This document shows, piece by piece, positions 1-6,964 of a stretch of 11,409 bases of DNA (the stretch's first letter is position 1; each line of letters starts with the position of its first letter). Location of the stretch: the NCBI GenBank assembly GCA_018679695.1, contig JAHHKH010000162.1, positions 1 to 11,409 on the forward strand. Reading direction: 5' to 3'. Made by a program: the position numbers and the translations under genes. Below the pieces are notes generated by a model. It saw only the letters and a program-made list of their open reading frames with translations, was not told the DNA's origin and did no database searches. The stretch is from Maribacter sp. Lineage in GTDB: Bacteria; Bacteroidota; Bacteroidia; Flavobacteriales; Flavobacteriaceae.

Positions 1-224
1 ATAAAGCACTCATCGAGGAAGTTATTGATCCGAAGGGTTGGAATGAGATCCATATCATAGCGAATGGCCCGGATATTGAAATTAAAATCAATGGGGTTTC
101 AACGGCAAAATACACAGAGAAAGGTGATGTGCCTGCAGATGGATGCATTTGCCTTCAAACACATTCGGGAGATCCTTATGAAGTTTGGTATAAGAACATC
201 CTGCTAAATCAATTAGATCAATAA
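1..224 (+). CDS. DUF1080 (3-keto-disaccharide hydrolase) domain protein, C-terminal end only
   Basis: The gene runs off the left edge; the reading frame starts at base 3 and ends with TAA at 222-224, leaving 73 residues. The visible part has the typical end of the LamG-like DUF1080 fold: KGWNEIHIIANG, then INGV, then GCICLQTH with a following GDPYEVWYKNI stretch. The family is often secreted or periplasmic in Bacteroidota. It has been linked to hydrolysis of 3-keto-glycosides, or simply to sugar binding. The active-site region and any signal peptide lie outside the window, so activity cannot be judged. The next genes include a GH16 glucanase, which suits a carbohydrate role, but a 259-bp spacer follows and there is no sign of co-transcription. 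The family call is fairly secure; the function is not. Confidence 0.8.
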   Translation, partial: KALIEEVIDPKGWNEIHIIANGPDIEIKINGVSTAKYTEKGDVPADGCICLQTHSGDPYEVWYKNILLNQLDQ

Positions 225-230
225 TTGAAA

Positions 231-242
231 ACCATGCATGGT
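231..242. repeat. 12-bp perfect palindrome after the DUF1080 gene
   Basis: The sequence accatgcatggt reads the same on both strands and begins 6 bp after the DUF1080 stop codon. It has no loop and no following T-run, so it is a poor intrinsic terminator. It could be a dimeric protein site or chance. Confidence 0.3.
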
Positions 243-400
243 AGATGACGCCCAGGGAGAGCAAAAGTGATGAATGAAAAAATTGAATAACACTATACTT
301 CAACGCCAATAATTCAACACGGCTTAGTGCATAATAGAAAGAACATTTCTTACATTTATTGATCATTAAAACAATCGGGAAATGGTTTTCTTTCGAATGC

Positions 401-480
401 CCCGCCAATTAAAACCCATCGACCCGCTGCACGGAGCGTTAGATTCGGGTGGGAGCCATAGCCACGACCGTTTACCCGCA
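401..480 (+). other. GC-rich, foldable block just upstream of the S41 peptidase gene
   Basis: This 80-bp stretch is about 60% G+C, against the low-GC DNA on both sides. It holds several nested inverted repeats. CGCT (425-428) pairs with AGCG (435-438) around a 6-nt loop. ACCCG (422-426) can pair with CGGGT (446-450), and after a 4-nt bulge CCC (415-417) with GGG (451-453). CGGGT (446-450) can alternatively pair with ACCCG (474-478). The heptamer GTTAGAT at 438-444 fits the GTTRRRY core of integron attC sites, and the S41 start codon follows shortly after. I could not find a convincing partner RYYYAAC box in a matching fold, so the attC idea is only a suggestion. A long upstream in-frame extension of the peptidase (ATG at 382) passes through this block but looks non-coding. 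Confidence 0.4.
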
Positions 481-483
481 ATT

Positions 484-1503
484 ATGAAAAAGCTTTGGAA
501 ATACCTTGTAATATGCTTTCTGATTTCTAGTTCATTCACTTCTTCCGCACAGAATTCAGAAGCTAAATTAACTCTTGATAAAATAATCGAACACGCAGAA
601 AATAGTTCGCTCTATCGAAAAAACGTTGACTGGACCGCTCTCAAGAAAGAAATGTACGTGTTGGCAAAAAACGCTGATTCTGTAACCCATCTCAAACCTG
701 CTCTTGATTTAATGCTGAAAGAGTTGAATGATACACACGGTCGTGTTTTCCATAACAATCAATTTCTATCATACTATTCTGGAGAAAAGAAAGAGCATCG
801 AAAAAATATTGATTGGGATGTTTATACCGAAATTCAGTCAACACAGGTATATGAATTCAAGGCCACAAACATACAGGACAGCATTGGCTATGTTAGACTA
901 GTTGGGCTACCAATGGGAGACAATCAAAAAATGTCAGCTGATATTCAAAATGCTGTTTGCAAAGTCATTGAAAACGGGGCGAAAAAGTGGATTATAGATT
1001 TAAGATTCAATGGCGGTGGAAATATGTTCCCGATGGTCGAAGGAATAACAAATATTATTGGAGAAGGAATTGTTGGAGGAACAAAAGGTGTTACGGAAAA
1101 TGAAAGTTCTGTTTGGCAAATTAAAGAGGGAGACTTCTTCTATGATGAACAAAATGTGGCAATAGAAAACAAATGTCCAATCCCTGAAATTCAGAAAGTC
1201 GCAGTCTTGACCAGTGTTTACACCGCGAGTTCGGGAGAAGCTTTAGCCGTGATCTTAAAAAATAGACCAAAAACAAGATTTTTTGGTAATAAAACTATGG
1301 GTATGGTTACCGCGACCGATTATAATCAAATTGATAGTTTAACAGCAATGATGATTTCCGTTAGTTACTATAAAGACCGGGAATCTAATTTATACAACAA
1401 ATTTGTAGATGTTGATGAAATAGTTGAATTTGAGCCAAAAGCGGAAACAAGCAAAGACATAGGAATAAGTCGAGCAATTGAATGGTTAAACGAAAACAAG
1501 TAG
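484..1503 (+). CDS. Secreted S41 family (tail-specific protease-like) peptidase
   Basis: Encodes 339 residues from the ATG at 484. The frame stays open up to an ATG at 382, but the extra 34 residues lack a signal peptide and come from the GC-rich block. The 484 start gives a clean signal sequence (MKKLWKYLVICFLISSSF, cleavage near SSAQ, residue 23). S41 features follow: an N-terminal helical part with LNDTHGRVF (81-89), the strand IGYVRLVGLPMG (134-145), the KKWIIDLRFNGGG signature (167-179), and TASSGEA (247-253) carrying the likely catalytic serine. A lysine in FFGNKTMG (267-273) may be the partner base. No PDZ domain is obvious between the N-terminal part and the protease core, so this is a short form of the family. 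It probably acts in the periplasm or outside the cell on protein C-termini or peptides; the substrate is unknown. It stands alone, with long spacers on both sides. Confidence 0.85.
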   Translation: MKKLWKYLVICFLISSSFTSSAQNSEAKLTLDKIIEHAENSSLYRKNVDWTALKKEMYVLAKNADSVTHLKPALDLMLKELNDTHGRVFHNNQFLSYYSGEKKEHRKNIDWDVYTEIQSTQVYEFKATNIQDSIGYVRLVGLPMGDNQKMSADIQNAVCKVIENGAKKWIIDLRFNGGGNMFPMVEGITNIIGEGIVGGTKGVTENESSVWQIKEGDFFYDEQNVAIENKCPIPEIQKVAVLTSVYTASSGEALAVILKNRPKTRFFGNKTMGMVTATDYNQIDSLTAMMISVSYYKDRESNLYNKFVDVDEIVEFEPKAETSKDIGISRAIEWLNENK

Positions 1504-1613
1504 CGGTGGGCAACAATTACCATGATAGGCGAGCAGACCATTATTTTTTTATCTAATTTCAAAATACTCCTTTGACTTTTGGGACTAATTGAACAAACTA
1601 AAACATAAATGAA

Positions 1614-2459
1614 ATGAATTCTAAAATAGTAAGATTCCTATCGATAGTAACTTTTTTCATTACTTTAAACAGCTATGCTACGAATGTTAAGTTTCCGCAA
1701 GGAGGAGGCTTCAATATCGAAAAAGATCTATTGTTGGTGCAACTTGATTGTAAAACCGATGTAGATGACATTCAAACATTGGCAGCTTTGGTTACATTAC
1801 TATCTGATTCCAAATTTTCAAAGATTAATTATCATGCTGTTGCCGGTACCTATGGTATCCAGGAAGGATTATATGTTCCTCCCAATCCTTTATTTCAGCT
1901 TGCTGTGGGGAACAACTGGACCGATGCACATGAAAATGTAGAAGCCGCTGTTGTAAAAGTCAAGGATATTATTAAAACAACGCTCTCAAACCAGGGTGAT
2001 ATTTGGATTGCAGACGCAGGCCAGTCTGATTTCACAGCTAGACTAATAAAAGCTATTCAAACTGAAATGCGTGATATTGCTATTTCCCAACGTATTCATG
2101 TGGTTCAACATAGTGATTGGAATGAAAAGGTTACTTCCCCTGAGAGCCTGGAATTCGTGAAGAAAAATGCGGATTATCACAAAATACCTGACGGTAATGT
2201 GGTCGGAAATGGTACGCCGGGTTTTCGTTCCCCCCAATTTAATCAATGGAAGAGTAAAATCTCGAATCCTAGACTAAGGGATATATGGCAACTAGCCATT
2301 GATATATCAAATGAGTATAATGGCAAAGAGGGCCGTTACAATAATGAGGCAATTTCTGCTGGTGGACTAGACTTTTCAGACCTTGCCGAAGTTTGTTATA
2401 TATTAGGAATACAAGGTATAAAGGATACAAAAGATTTTTTTGATCTTTATTCAAGGTAG
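1614..2459 (+). CDS. Secreted protein with nucleoside-hydrolase-like N-terminal motif
   Basis: Encodes 281 residues. A signal peptide is evident (MNSKIVRFLSIVTFFITLNSYA, cleavage near residue 22). After it comes LLLVQLDCKTDVDDIQTLAAL (residues 40-60). This resembles the DxDPGxDDxxAL calcium/ribose-binding motif of inosine-uridine nucleoside hydrolases: Asp45, Asp51 and Asp52 fit, while the second Asp is Lys47 and the PG pair is Thr-Asp. Other landmarks are DIWIADAGQSDFTARLIKAI (134-153), resembling the glycine/Asp-rich second strand of that fold, and HVVQHSDWNE. The likely role is hydrolysis or binding of a glycosidic compound outside the cytoplasm; this is inference. The closest functional hint is the GH16 glucanase 129 bp downstream. 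The exact family is not recognised. The start at 1614 is the only ATG giving a signal peptide. Confidence 0.65.
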   Translation: MNSKIVRFLSIVTFFITLNSYATNVKFPQGGGFNIEKDLLLVQLDCKTDVDDIQTLAALVTLLSDSKFSKINYHAVAGTYGIQEGLYVPPNPLFQLAVGNNWTDAHENVEAAVVKVKDIIKTTLSNQGDIWIADAGQSDFTARLIKAIQTEMRDIAISQRIHVVQHSDWNEKVTSPESLEFVKKNADYHKIPDGNVVGNGTPGFRSPQFNQWKSKISNPRLRDIWQLAIDISNEYNGKEGRYNNEAISAGGLDFSDLAEVCYILGIQGIKDTKDFFDLYSR

Positions 2460-2588
2460 AACTATATCATTCTTAAGTCGAAGCTTGAAAGTAAAGGCAA
2501 GAATTATAATTTTTACCTATTGGCTCTAAATTCCAAATGTTGCCATATATTGTTAAAAAGTTCACAATTTCAATAGCTACATCTAAAA

Positions 2589-3464
2589 ATGATAAAACAA
2601 CCCATTGCATATAGTTTATTACCTGTACTAGTTATTCTATTTTCTTACCTAACTTTTGATAAGGCCAGCACTGCTCAAGAAAAACCTTTAAGTAACCGTG
2701 TAAGTATACAAGGTGTTCAATTTAATACTTTAGTATGGGCCGATGAATTTGAGGGTAAGGGTACAATTGACTCTGGAAAATGGTTTCATCAAACGCAACT
2801 TCCACCAGGAGGCAGTTGGTGGGGTGGATTGATACAACATTATACTGATCGGGAAGAGAATGCTTATCTAAAGGATGGGTATTTAAACCTAGTAGCAAAA
2901 AAAGAATTGTTCAATGATCAGGGTGAAACAAAACAATTCACATCCGCAAGATTAAATTCCAAATTCGCGTTTACGTATGGACGGGTAGAGATCAAAGCAA
3001 AATTACCAGAAGGGGTTGGTACTTGGCCAGCTATTTGGATGTTGAACAAAAATATAAATGAAGACGGTGCCTACTGGGATAATCAAGGTTTTGGCACTGT
3101 GAATTGGCCTATATGCGGTGAGATAGATATACTCGAACATTGGGGAAAGAATCAAGATTATGTCTCAAGTGCCGTACATAACGCATCGAGTTATGGGTAC
3201 AAAGTCAAAAATGTTGGTGGTCAAAAAATAGAGAACGCTTCAAATGAATTTCACATATATACGCTAGAATGGACCGAAGAGAAATTGACATTCAGTGTTG
3301 ATGGCGTTGAACATTTTCAATACGCACCCTCTAATAAGAATTCTGAAACATGGCCCTATGATTCTGATTATTATGTAATATTGAATATAGCAATAGAGCC
3401 TGATATTGATTCTGTTTTCGTTGAAAGTCCCATGGTAGTGGATTACATTAGGATTTATCAATAA
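2589..3464 (+). CDS. Secreted GH16 endo-beta-glucanase (laminarinase-like)
   Basis: Encodes 291 residues: an N-terminal signal peptide or membrane anchor (about residues 8-30), then a single GH16 beta-jelly-roll domain reaching the C-terminus, with no extra binding module or T9SS sorting tail. Recognisable parts are LVWADEFEG (48-56), NAYLKDGYLNLVAKK (91-105), SARLNSKFAFTYGRVEIKAKLP (119-140) and GTWPAIWML (144-152). The catalytic GEIDILEHWG (177-186) has the ExDxxE bulge, with Glu178 as nucleophile, Asp180 as helper and Glu183 as acid/base. The domain ends in VDYIRIYQ. The PAIWML and DILEHWG context fits the laminarinase (beta-1,3-glucanase) group better than agarase or carrageenase groups. 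It would cleave beta-glucan outside the cell or in the periplasm. It has its own 129-bp leader, and no SusC/D pair is present. Confidence 0.93.
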   Translation: MIKQPIAYSLLPVLVILFSYLTFDKASTAQEKPLSNRVSIQGVQFNTLVWADEFEGKGTIDSGKWFHQTQLPPGGSWWGGLIQHYTDREENAYLKDGYLNLVAKKELFNDQGETKQFTSARLNSKFAFTYGRVEIKAKLPEGVGTWPAIWMLNKNINEDGAYWDNQGFGTVNWPICGEIDILEHWGKNQDYVSSAVHNASSYGYKVKNVGGQKIENASNEFHIYTLEWTEEKLTFSVDGVEHFQYAPSNKNSETWPYDSDYYVILNIAIEPDIDSVFVESPMVVDYIRIYQ

Positions 3465-3550
3465 TAAAGAATAGCGTGACTAACAAGGGCCAAAAAAGCA
3501 ACGGAAACATCGTATGATTATCCTATCATAGTTATTCGATTTTACTATAT

Positions 3551-3582
3551 TTCGGTAGAAATCACCGAACTGCGTTTAGCAG
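3551..3582. repeat. Two back-to-back inverted repeats between GH16 and DUF1428 genes
   Basis: TTCGGT (3551-3556) and ACCGAA (3564-3569) form a 6-bp stem with a 7-nt loop. Directly after, CTGC (3570-3573) and GCAG (3579-3582) form a 4-bp stem with loop gttta. They lie 87-118 bp past the GH16 stop and about 45-75 bp before the DUF1428 start. There is no T-run. They could be a weak terminator, leader structure or recombination site; the sequence does not decide. Confidence 0.35.
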
Positions 3583-3624
3583 GTCAATGGGCAACAGCAA
3601 AATATAAAAACCCAATAGGATACT

Positions 3625-4008
3625 ATGACAAATTACATAGACGGATTCGTGTTTCCCGTTCCTCAAAAATACCTGGTCCAATACCAGCGCGTGGTAGAAA
3701 CTGTTGCAAATATTTGGAAGCAGCATGGCGCACTCGCCTACTTTGAGTATGTTGGAGAGGATCTAAAATTGGAAGGGACACGTTCTTTCCCGGAACTAGT
3801 GGATGCAAAAGAAGATGAGGCCATTGTATTTGGATGGGTCTTGTTCGACTCGCGAGAGGCGCGTGACCTGGCAAATGAGCGGGTTGCGGCCGACCCGAGA
3901 ATGATAGATTTAATTGCTCCATTGACCGATCCGTCAAGGCTGGTTTTTGATGCCAAAAGGATGGTTTATGGTGGATTCAAACCGCTCGTCCTATCAACTA
4001 ACAGTTAG
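3625..4008 (+). CDS. DUF1428 family protein (YbaA-like)
   Basis: Encodes 127 residues, the normal size for this small single-domain alpha/beta (dimeric ferredoxin-like) family. Typical elements are MTNYIDGFVFPVPQKYLVQYQ (1-21), ANIWKQHGALAYFEYVGEDL, the VFGWVLFDSREARDLANERV stretch (about 73-93), MIDLIAPL and FDAKRMVYGGFKPLV at the end. No biochemical role is established; it is expected to be cytosolic. The gene stands alone, with 160 bp before it and 155 bp after. Base composition is striking: the 60 bases at 3841-3900 are about 65% G+C, with CGC/GCG-rich codons, unlike the AT-rich genes around it. This points to recent horizontal acquisition from a GC-richer donor, or a gene not yet adapted to the host. 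Confidence 0.9.
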   Translation: MTNYIDGFVFPVPQKYLVQYQRVVETVANIWKQHGALAYFEYVGEDLKLEGTRSFPELVDAKEDEAIVFGWVLFDSREARDLANERVAADPRMIDLIAPLTDPSRLVFDAKRMVYGGFKPLVLSTNS

Positions 4009-4045
4009 GCTGAAAGATTTGGGAAACGCAACTTACGATTGATAG
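3991..4045. repeat. Inverted repeats spanning the DUF1428 stop codon
   Basis: CTATCAA (3991-3997) is matched by TTGATAG (4039-4045), and within it CTAAC-a-GTTAG (3998-4008) is an 11-bp palindrome overlapping the TAG stop. The pair could fold into a stem-loop at the end of the transcript. There is no T-run, so terminator function is uncertain. GTTAGGC at 4004-4010 also fits the GTTRRRY core box, but its partner would lie inside the gene. Confidence 0.35.
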
Positions 4046-4163
4046 AATTTGGTATTGGTTCGAATAAAATGAAGCCATTGCCCAAAAGAGTCGTTCCCTC
4101 CCGAACGTGGTCAAGCAAAAAATAATGTTACAAATAGAAAAAGCCTGTCAGGATCAATAAAAA

Positions 4164-4796
4164 ATGATAACAACAAATTCAACGCTATTTTCAGAAATTG
4201 AAAAAATAATCAAAGGTTTAAACCCTCAAACCATTTCAGAAGAGCGGAAAGCTATTTTACAACCGTTAACGGCTTTTATTCAGTCAAAAGTTTCAAAAGA
4301 TCAAGAAATTCGTATCAACTTCATCTGTACCCACAATTCACGAAGAAGTCATTTGTCTCAAGTTTGGGCACAAACAATGGCTTATTATTTCAATATTAAA
4401 AATGTGTTCTGTTATTCAGGCGGTACAGAAGCAACAGCACTTTATCCAATGGTTGCGGATACTTTACGGAATTCAGGATTTGAAGTCAATACTATTTCTG
4501 AAGGGAACAACCCGATTTACAGTATTAAATATGCTGACAACGCCCATCCGATTATCGGATTTTCAAAAAGATTGGATGACGATTTTAACCCAAAGTCCAA
4601 ATTTGCAGCAATCTTGACTTGCGATTCGGCCAATGAGGCTTGTCCCTTTGTTCCAGGTGCTGAAAAACGAATTCCAATAACTTTTGAAGACCCAAAGGCA
4701 TTTGACAATACGCTGCAACAGGCTGAAAAATACCATGAAAGAAGTCTGCAAATTGCAACAGAATTATTTTTCGTTTTCTCCCAAATAAATTCATAA
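4164..4796 (+). CDS. arsC: Arsenate reductase of the LMW-phosphatase (thioredoxin-coupled) type
   Basis: Encodes 210 residues with the low-molecular-weight protein tyrosine phosphatase fold. The P-loop CTHNSRRSH (55-63) has the CX5R catalytic pattern (Cys55, Arg61). FEDPKAF (174-180) supplies the conserved general-acid Asp176. CDSANEAC (153-160) gives Cys153 and Cys160 with the CX6C spacing of the redox pair (Cys82/Cys89) in thioredoxin-coupled ArsC. The second P-loop cysteine of the S. aureus enzyme is absent here (Arg60), which leaves the Cys55-Cys153-Cys160 relay. About 45 residues precede the P-loop, longer than in classic ArsC, as is common in Bacteroidota versions. It should reduce arsenate to arsenite in the cytosol. 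The stop is 4 bp from the ACR3 pump gene, so the two are surely one operon. A pure phosphatase role is the alternative, but the cysteine pair and neighbour argue against it. Confidence 0.87.
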   Translation: MITTNSTLFSEIEKIIKGLNPQTISEERKAILQPLTAFIQSKVSKDQEIRINFICTHNSRRSHLSQVWAQTMAYYFNIKNVFCYSGGTEATALYPMVADTLRNSGFEVNTISEGNNPIYSIKYADNAHPIIGFSKRLDDDFNPKSKFAAILTCDSANEACPFVPGAEKRIPITFEDPKAFDNTLQQAEKYHERSLQIATELFFVFSQINS

Positions 4797-4800
4797 AATA

Positions 4801-5847
4801 ATGGCAACAAAAAAATTAAGTTTTCTCGACAAAAACTTGACCTTGTGGATTTTTATAGCAATGGCTATTGGAGTTGGGCTTGGTTATTTTATCCCAACCT
4901 TTCCAAGCATCATCAACTCATTTAGTAGCGGAACGACGAATATCCCGATTGCAATCGGTCTGATTGTAATGATGTATCCACCTTTGGCAAAGGTTAATTA
5001 TGCATTATTGCCAAAAGTATTTAGAAACACAAAAATCCTATCTATTTCCCTTATACTAAATTGGATAATTGGGCCTGTTTTAATGTTTGTTTTAGCCATT
5101 ACCTTTTTACGGGATTATCCCGAATATATGGTCGGATTGATTTTGATTGGTTTGGCACGGTGTATCGCAATGGTGTTGGTTTGGAACGACCTAGCCGAAG
5201 GCAGTAGCGAATATGGGGCAGGTTTGGTTGCATTGAATAGTATTTTTCAAGTGTTTGCATACAGTTTTTATGCATGGATTTTTATAACCATTCTTCCACC
5301 CTATTTTGGGTTTGAAGGTGCAATCGTAGATATTTCAATTGGAACAATTGCTGAAAGTGTAGCCATTTATTTAGGCATTCCGTTCGTAATGGGAATTTTT
5401 AGTAGACTCATTTTAGTCAGACTTAAAGGCGAAGAATGGTACACAAAAACATTTATTCCGACCATTTCACCGATGACCTTAATTGCACTGCTCTTTACTA
5501 TTGTGGTTATGTTCTCGCTGAAGGGGGAATTAATCGTTGAAATCCCAATGGATGTTCTGATAATCGCTGTTCCACTTTTAGTATATTTTGCGTTAATGTT
5601 CATCATTGGATTTTTCTTCACTAAAGCAACAGGAGCAGAATACGACAAAACAGCTTCAGTCGCTTTTACCGCAGCAGGAAATAATTTTGAATTAGCGATT
5701 GCAGTAGCTATTGCTGTTTTTGGACTGAATTCAGGACAAGCATTTGCAGGAGTAATTGGACCATTGGTTGAAGTTCCTGCATTGATTTTATTGGTTCGGG
5801 TATCGTTTTGGTTACGGAAAAAATATTACGGAAAAACCCTCGCCTAA
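4801..5847 (+). CDS. acr3: ACR3 family arsenite efflux permease
   Basis: Encodes 348 residues with about ten membrane helices, the standard size for bacterial ACR3. Family hallmarks are visible. MMYPPLAKVNY (57-67) follows helix 2. The helix-4 signature GLARCIAMVLVWNDLAEG (117-134) holds the essential Cys121. FTAAGNNFELAIAVAIAVFG is the conserved helix 9 stretch, and GPLVEVPALILL (from about 320) carries the conserved acidic Glu324. The protein exports arsenite (and sometimes antimonite) across the inner membrane using the proton motive force. It starts with ATG 4 bp after the arsC stop, so reduction and export are translated from one message. No ArsR repressor gene or obvious operator is visible upstream; control would have to come from elsewhere, or be lost. 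Confidence 0.95.
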   Translation: MATKKLSFLDKNLTLWIFIAMAIGVGLGYFIPTFPSIINSFSSGTTNIPIAIGLIVMMYPPLAKVNYALLPKVFRNTKILSISLILNWIIGPVLMFVLAITFLRDYPEYMVGLILIGLARCIAMVLVWNDLAEGSSEYGAGLVALNSIFQVFAYSFYAWIFITILPPYFGFEGAIVDISIGTIAESVAIYLGIPFVMGIFSRLILVRLKGEEWYTKTFIPTISPMTLIALLFTIVVMFSLKGELIVEIPMDVLIIAVPLLVYFALMFIIGFFFTKATGAEYDKTASVAFTAAGNNFELAIAVAIAVFGLNSGQAFAGVIGPLVEVPALILLVRVSFWLRKKYYGKTLA

Positions 5848-6027
5848 AGCCCTACATTGGCAATTCACAACAACAAATACCAAAAACCAAACTGGCCAAA
5901 AAGCCTTGGAATAAGTATATATAAAACAAGCGGTTTAGGTGTTGACCTGAAACGTTTTTATCTTTAATTGAGTAACTTACTTTTAGAAAAGTTTGTGCAT
6001 AAATCGGCAAGCAATAATCTAGACAAA

Positions 6028-6441
6028 ATGGGCTTAAGTTTAATTCTACAGCGTTCAAATGCCGTTTGGCATTTTCCTGTCATGATCATAGCTTCATTCC
6101 TTATCTTTTTGCTGATCATTAGACTAGTTATTGGTAAAACAAAGTTTAATGAAAAATTGAAGTTGGTGTTCATTCTCTCTTTCTTGGTTGTAGCAGTGGG
6201 CATGTTATTTGGTAAATATGGAGCTCAAGCTGGACTAAAATGGTGGATTTATTATCCTGTTCCAATGCTGATGACGGTTCTATTGCCCCCGATTATTTTG
6301 AAAATGAACACTCAAAAAACCATCTTATACCTCTTTCTAAGTTTTTTATCGGCTCCAGTTATTCATGCATTCTTCTCCTTTTTCTTGGGTTGGACAGAGT
6401 ATATGCCCTTCTGGAATATACCTTATATGGGGGAACTATGA
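6028..6441 (+). CDS. Small four-helix integral membrane protein, unknown function
   Basis: From the ATG at 6028 the product has 137 residues. The frame stays open to a TTG at 5968, which would add 20 polar residues; I prefer the ATG because a short MGLSLILQRSNAVWHFP leader precedes the first helix. Four hydrophobic segments fit membrane helices at about 17-35, 45-61, 75-92 and 98-120. Between helices 2 and 3 lies FGKYGAQAGLKWWIYYPVPM, and the short tail WTEYMPFWNIPYMGEL is aromatic-rich. No family motif is recognised. It sits alone after the ars operon, 180 bp downstream of acr3, so a link to arsenic is not implied. The stop TGA (6439-6441) directly abuts an ATG opening a 27-codon frame. Confidence 0.7.
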   Translation: MGLSLILQRSNAVWHFPVMIIASFLIFLLIIRLVIGKTKFNEKLKLVFILSFLVVAVGMLFGKYGAQAGLKWWIYYPVPMLMTVLLPPIILKMNTQKTILYLFLSFLSAPVIHAFFSFFLGWTEYMPFWNIPYMGEL

Positions 6442-6525
6442 ATGCCGAGGCCGACCAGGTTTGTGCCACAGGCCTACAGTTATGCAATAAATTATTACCT
6501 TGAATTCAAATACTATTTGGTGTAA
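6442..6525 (+). other. 27-codon open frame ending over the first 24-bp repeat; possible gene remnant
   Basis: Immediately after the TGA of the membrane protein gene, an ATG opens a short frame, MPRPTRFVPQAYSYAIN..., that ends in NYYLEFKYYLV. Its first 40 bp are about 60% G+C, richer than its surroundings. The NYYLEFK portion is encoded by the exact repeat that recurs at 8685-8708, where it is also read as NYYLEFK. It may be the tail of a decayed gene or a non-coding repeat that happens to be open. I would not call it an expressed gene. Confidence 0.2.
6489..6512 (+). repeat. 24-bp direct repeat, copy A (left of the cupin-VOC-cyclase block)
   Basis: Bases 6489-6512 (core ttattaccttgaattcaa) are identical to 8685-8708. 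A shared CTACAG lies just upstream in both (6474-6479 and 8676-8681). Downstream, both copies are followed by a tACCGG or aACCGG element and a gACCATT...CACAA element before the next start codon, suggesting about 90 bp of decayed homology. The centre contains the palindrome ttgaattcaa. No transposase is nearby. Confidence 0.85.
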
Positions 6526-6589
6526 ATCTTGAGTTCGTGTTTACCGGCTCAGGTTTTTACGGGACCATTGTACACAAGCAAAAATCAAA

Positions 6590-6955
6590 ATGGAAATAAA
6601 TAAGGTAAATCTGCAATCAAAATTAAAAACCTTCAACGAATATTGGACACCCAAAATTATTGGAGAGCTGAATAACCAGTACGTTAAAATAGCGAAATTC
6701 AAAGGAGAATTCGTTATGCATAAGCACGAACAAGAAGATGAACTTTTCTATGTCATAGGTGGCAAATTATTTATTGAACTCCGGGATAAAACCTTAGAGC
6801 TGAATCCAGGTGAATTTGTAATCATTCCAAAGGGTATAGAACACAAACCCTATGCACCGGAAGAGGTAAGTGTGATGCTATTTGAACCAGCTTCTACGCT
6901 AAATACCGGAAACACTGAAAACGAGTTGACCATTTCTAAATTAGACAAAATTTAA
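6590..6955 (+). CDS. Single-domain cupin protein
   Basis: Encodes 121 residues forming one small beta-barrel. Cupin motif 1 is GEFVMHKHEQEDELFYVIGGKL (39-60), with metal ligands His44, His46 and Glu51 in the HxHx4E arrangement. Motif 2 is NPGEFVIIPKGIEHKPYAP (72-90), with His85 as the fourth ligand. All four ligands are present, so it should bind a metal such as Fe, Mn or Zn, probably in the cytosol. Whether it acts as dioxygenase, isomerase or sensor cannot be told. The N-terminal NEYWTPKIIGELNNQYVKIAKFKGEF is typical of short Bacteroidota mannose-6-phosphate-isomerase-like cupins. The VOC gene starts 9 bp after its stop, so the two are co-transcribed and may share a substrate or pathway. 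Confidence 0.92.
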   Translation: MEINKVNLQSKLKTFNEYWTPKIIGELNNQYVKIAKFKGEFVMHKHEQEDELFYVIGGKLFIELRDKTLELNPGEFVIIPKGIEHKPYAPEEVSVMLFEPASTLNTGNTENELTISKLDKI

Positions 6956-6964
6956 TTTTTATAA

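Noticed and set aside
88..408. 106-codon open frame on the minus strand
   Set aside because: It runs antisense through the DUF1080 gene end and the spacer, has no recognisable domain, and its composition looks like a chance frame.
382..483. N-terminal extension of the S41 peptidase from the ATG at 382
   Set aside because: The 34 extra residues would bury a clear signal peptide, and they come from a GC-rich, foldable stretch that does not look coding.
2520..2553. Possible Bacteroidota -33/-7 promoter before the GH16 gene (TTG, 23-nt gap, TATATTGT)
   Set aside because: The -7 element deviates from TAnnTTTG and the region is AT-rich, so such matches occur often. No promoter in the window was strong enough to list.
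3623..3956. Two minus-strand open frames over the DUF1428 gene
   Set aside because: They are shadows made likely by the high GC of the sense gene; the sense product is a clear family match.
4004..4010. GTTAGGC at the DUF1428 stop as an integron core site
   Set aside because: It fits the core consensus, but on the + strand the partner box would fall inside the gene, and on the minus strand no matching fold was found. A 7-mer alone is expected by chance.
5968..6027. TTG start for the four-helix membrane protein
   Set aside because: A normal ATG at 6028 lies just before the first helix; the extra 20 residues add nothing recognisable.
6240..6503. 87-codon + strand frame overlapping the membrane protein gene
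   Set aside because: It is out of frame with a coherent four-helix protein and shows no domain of its own.
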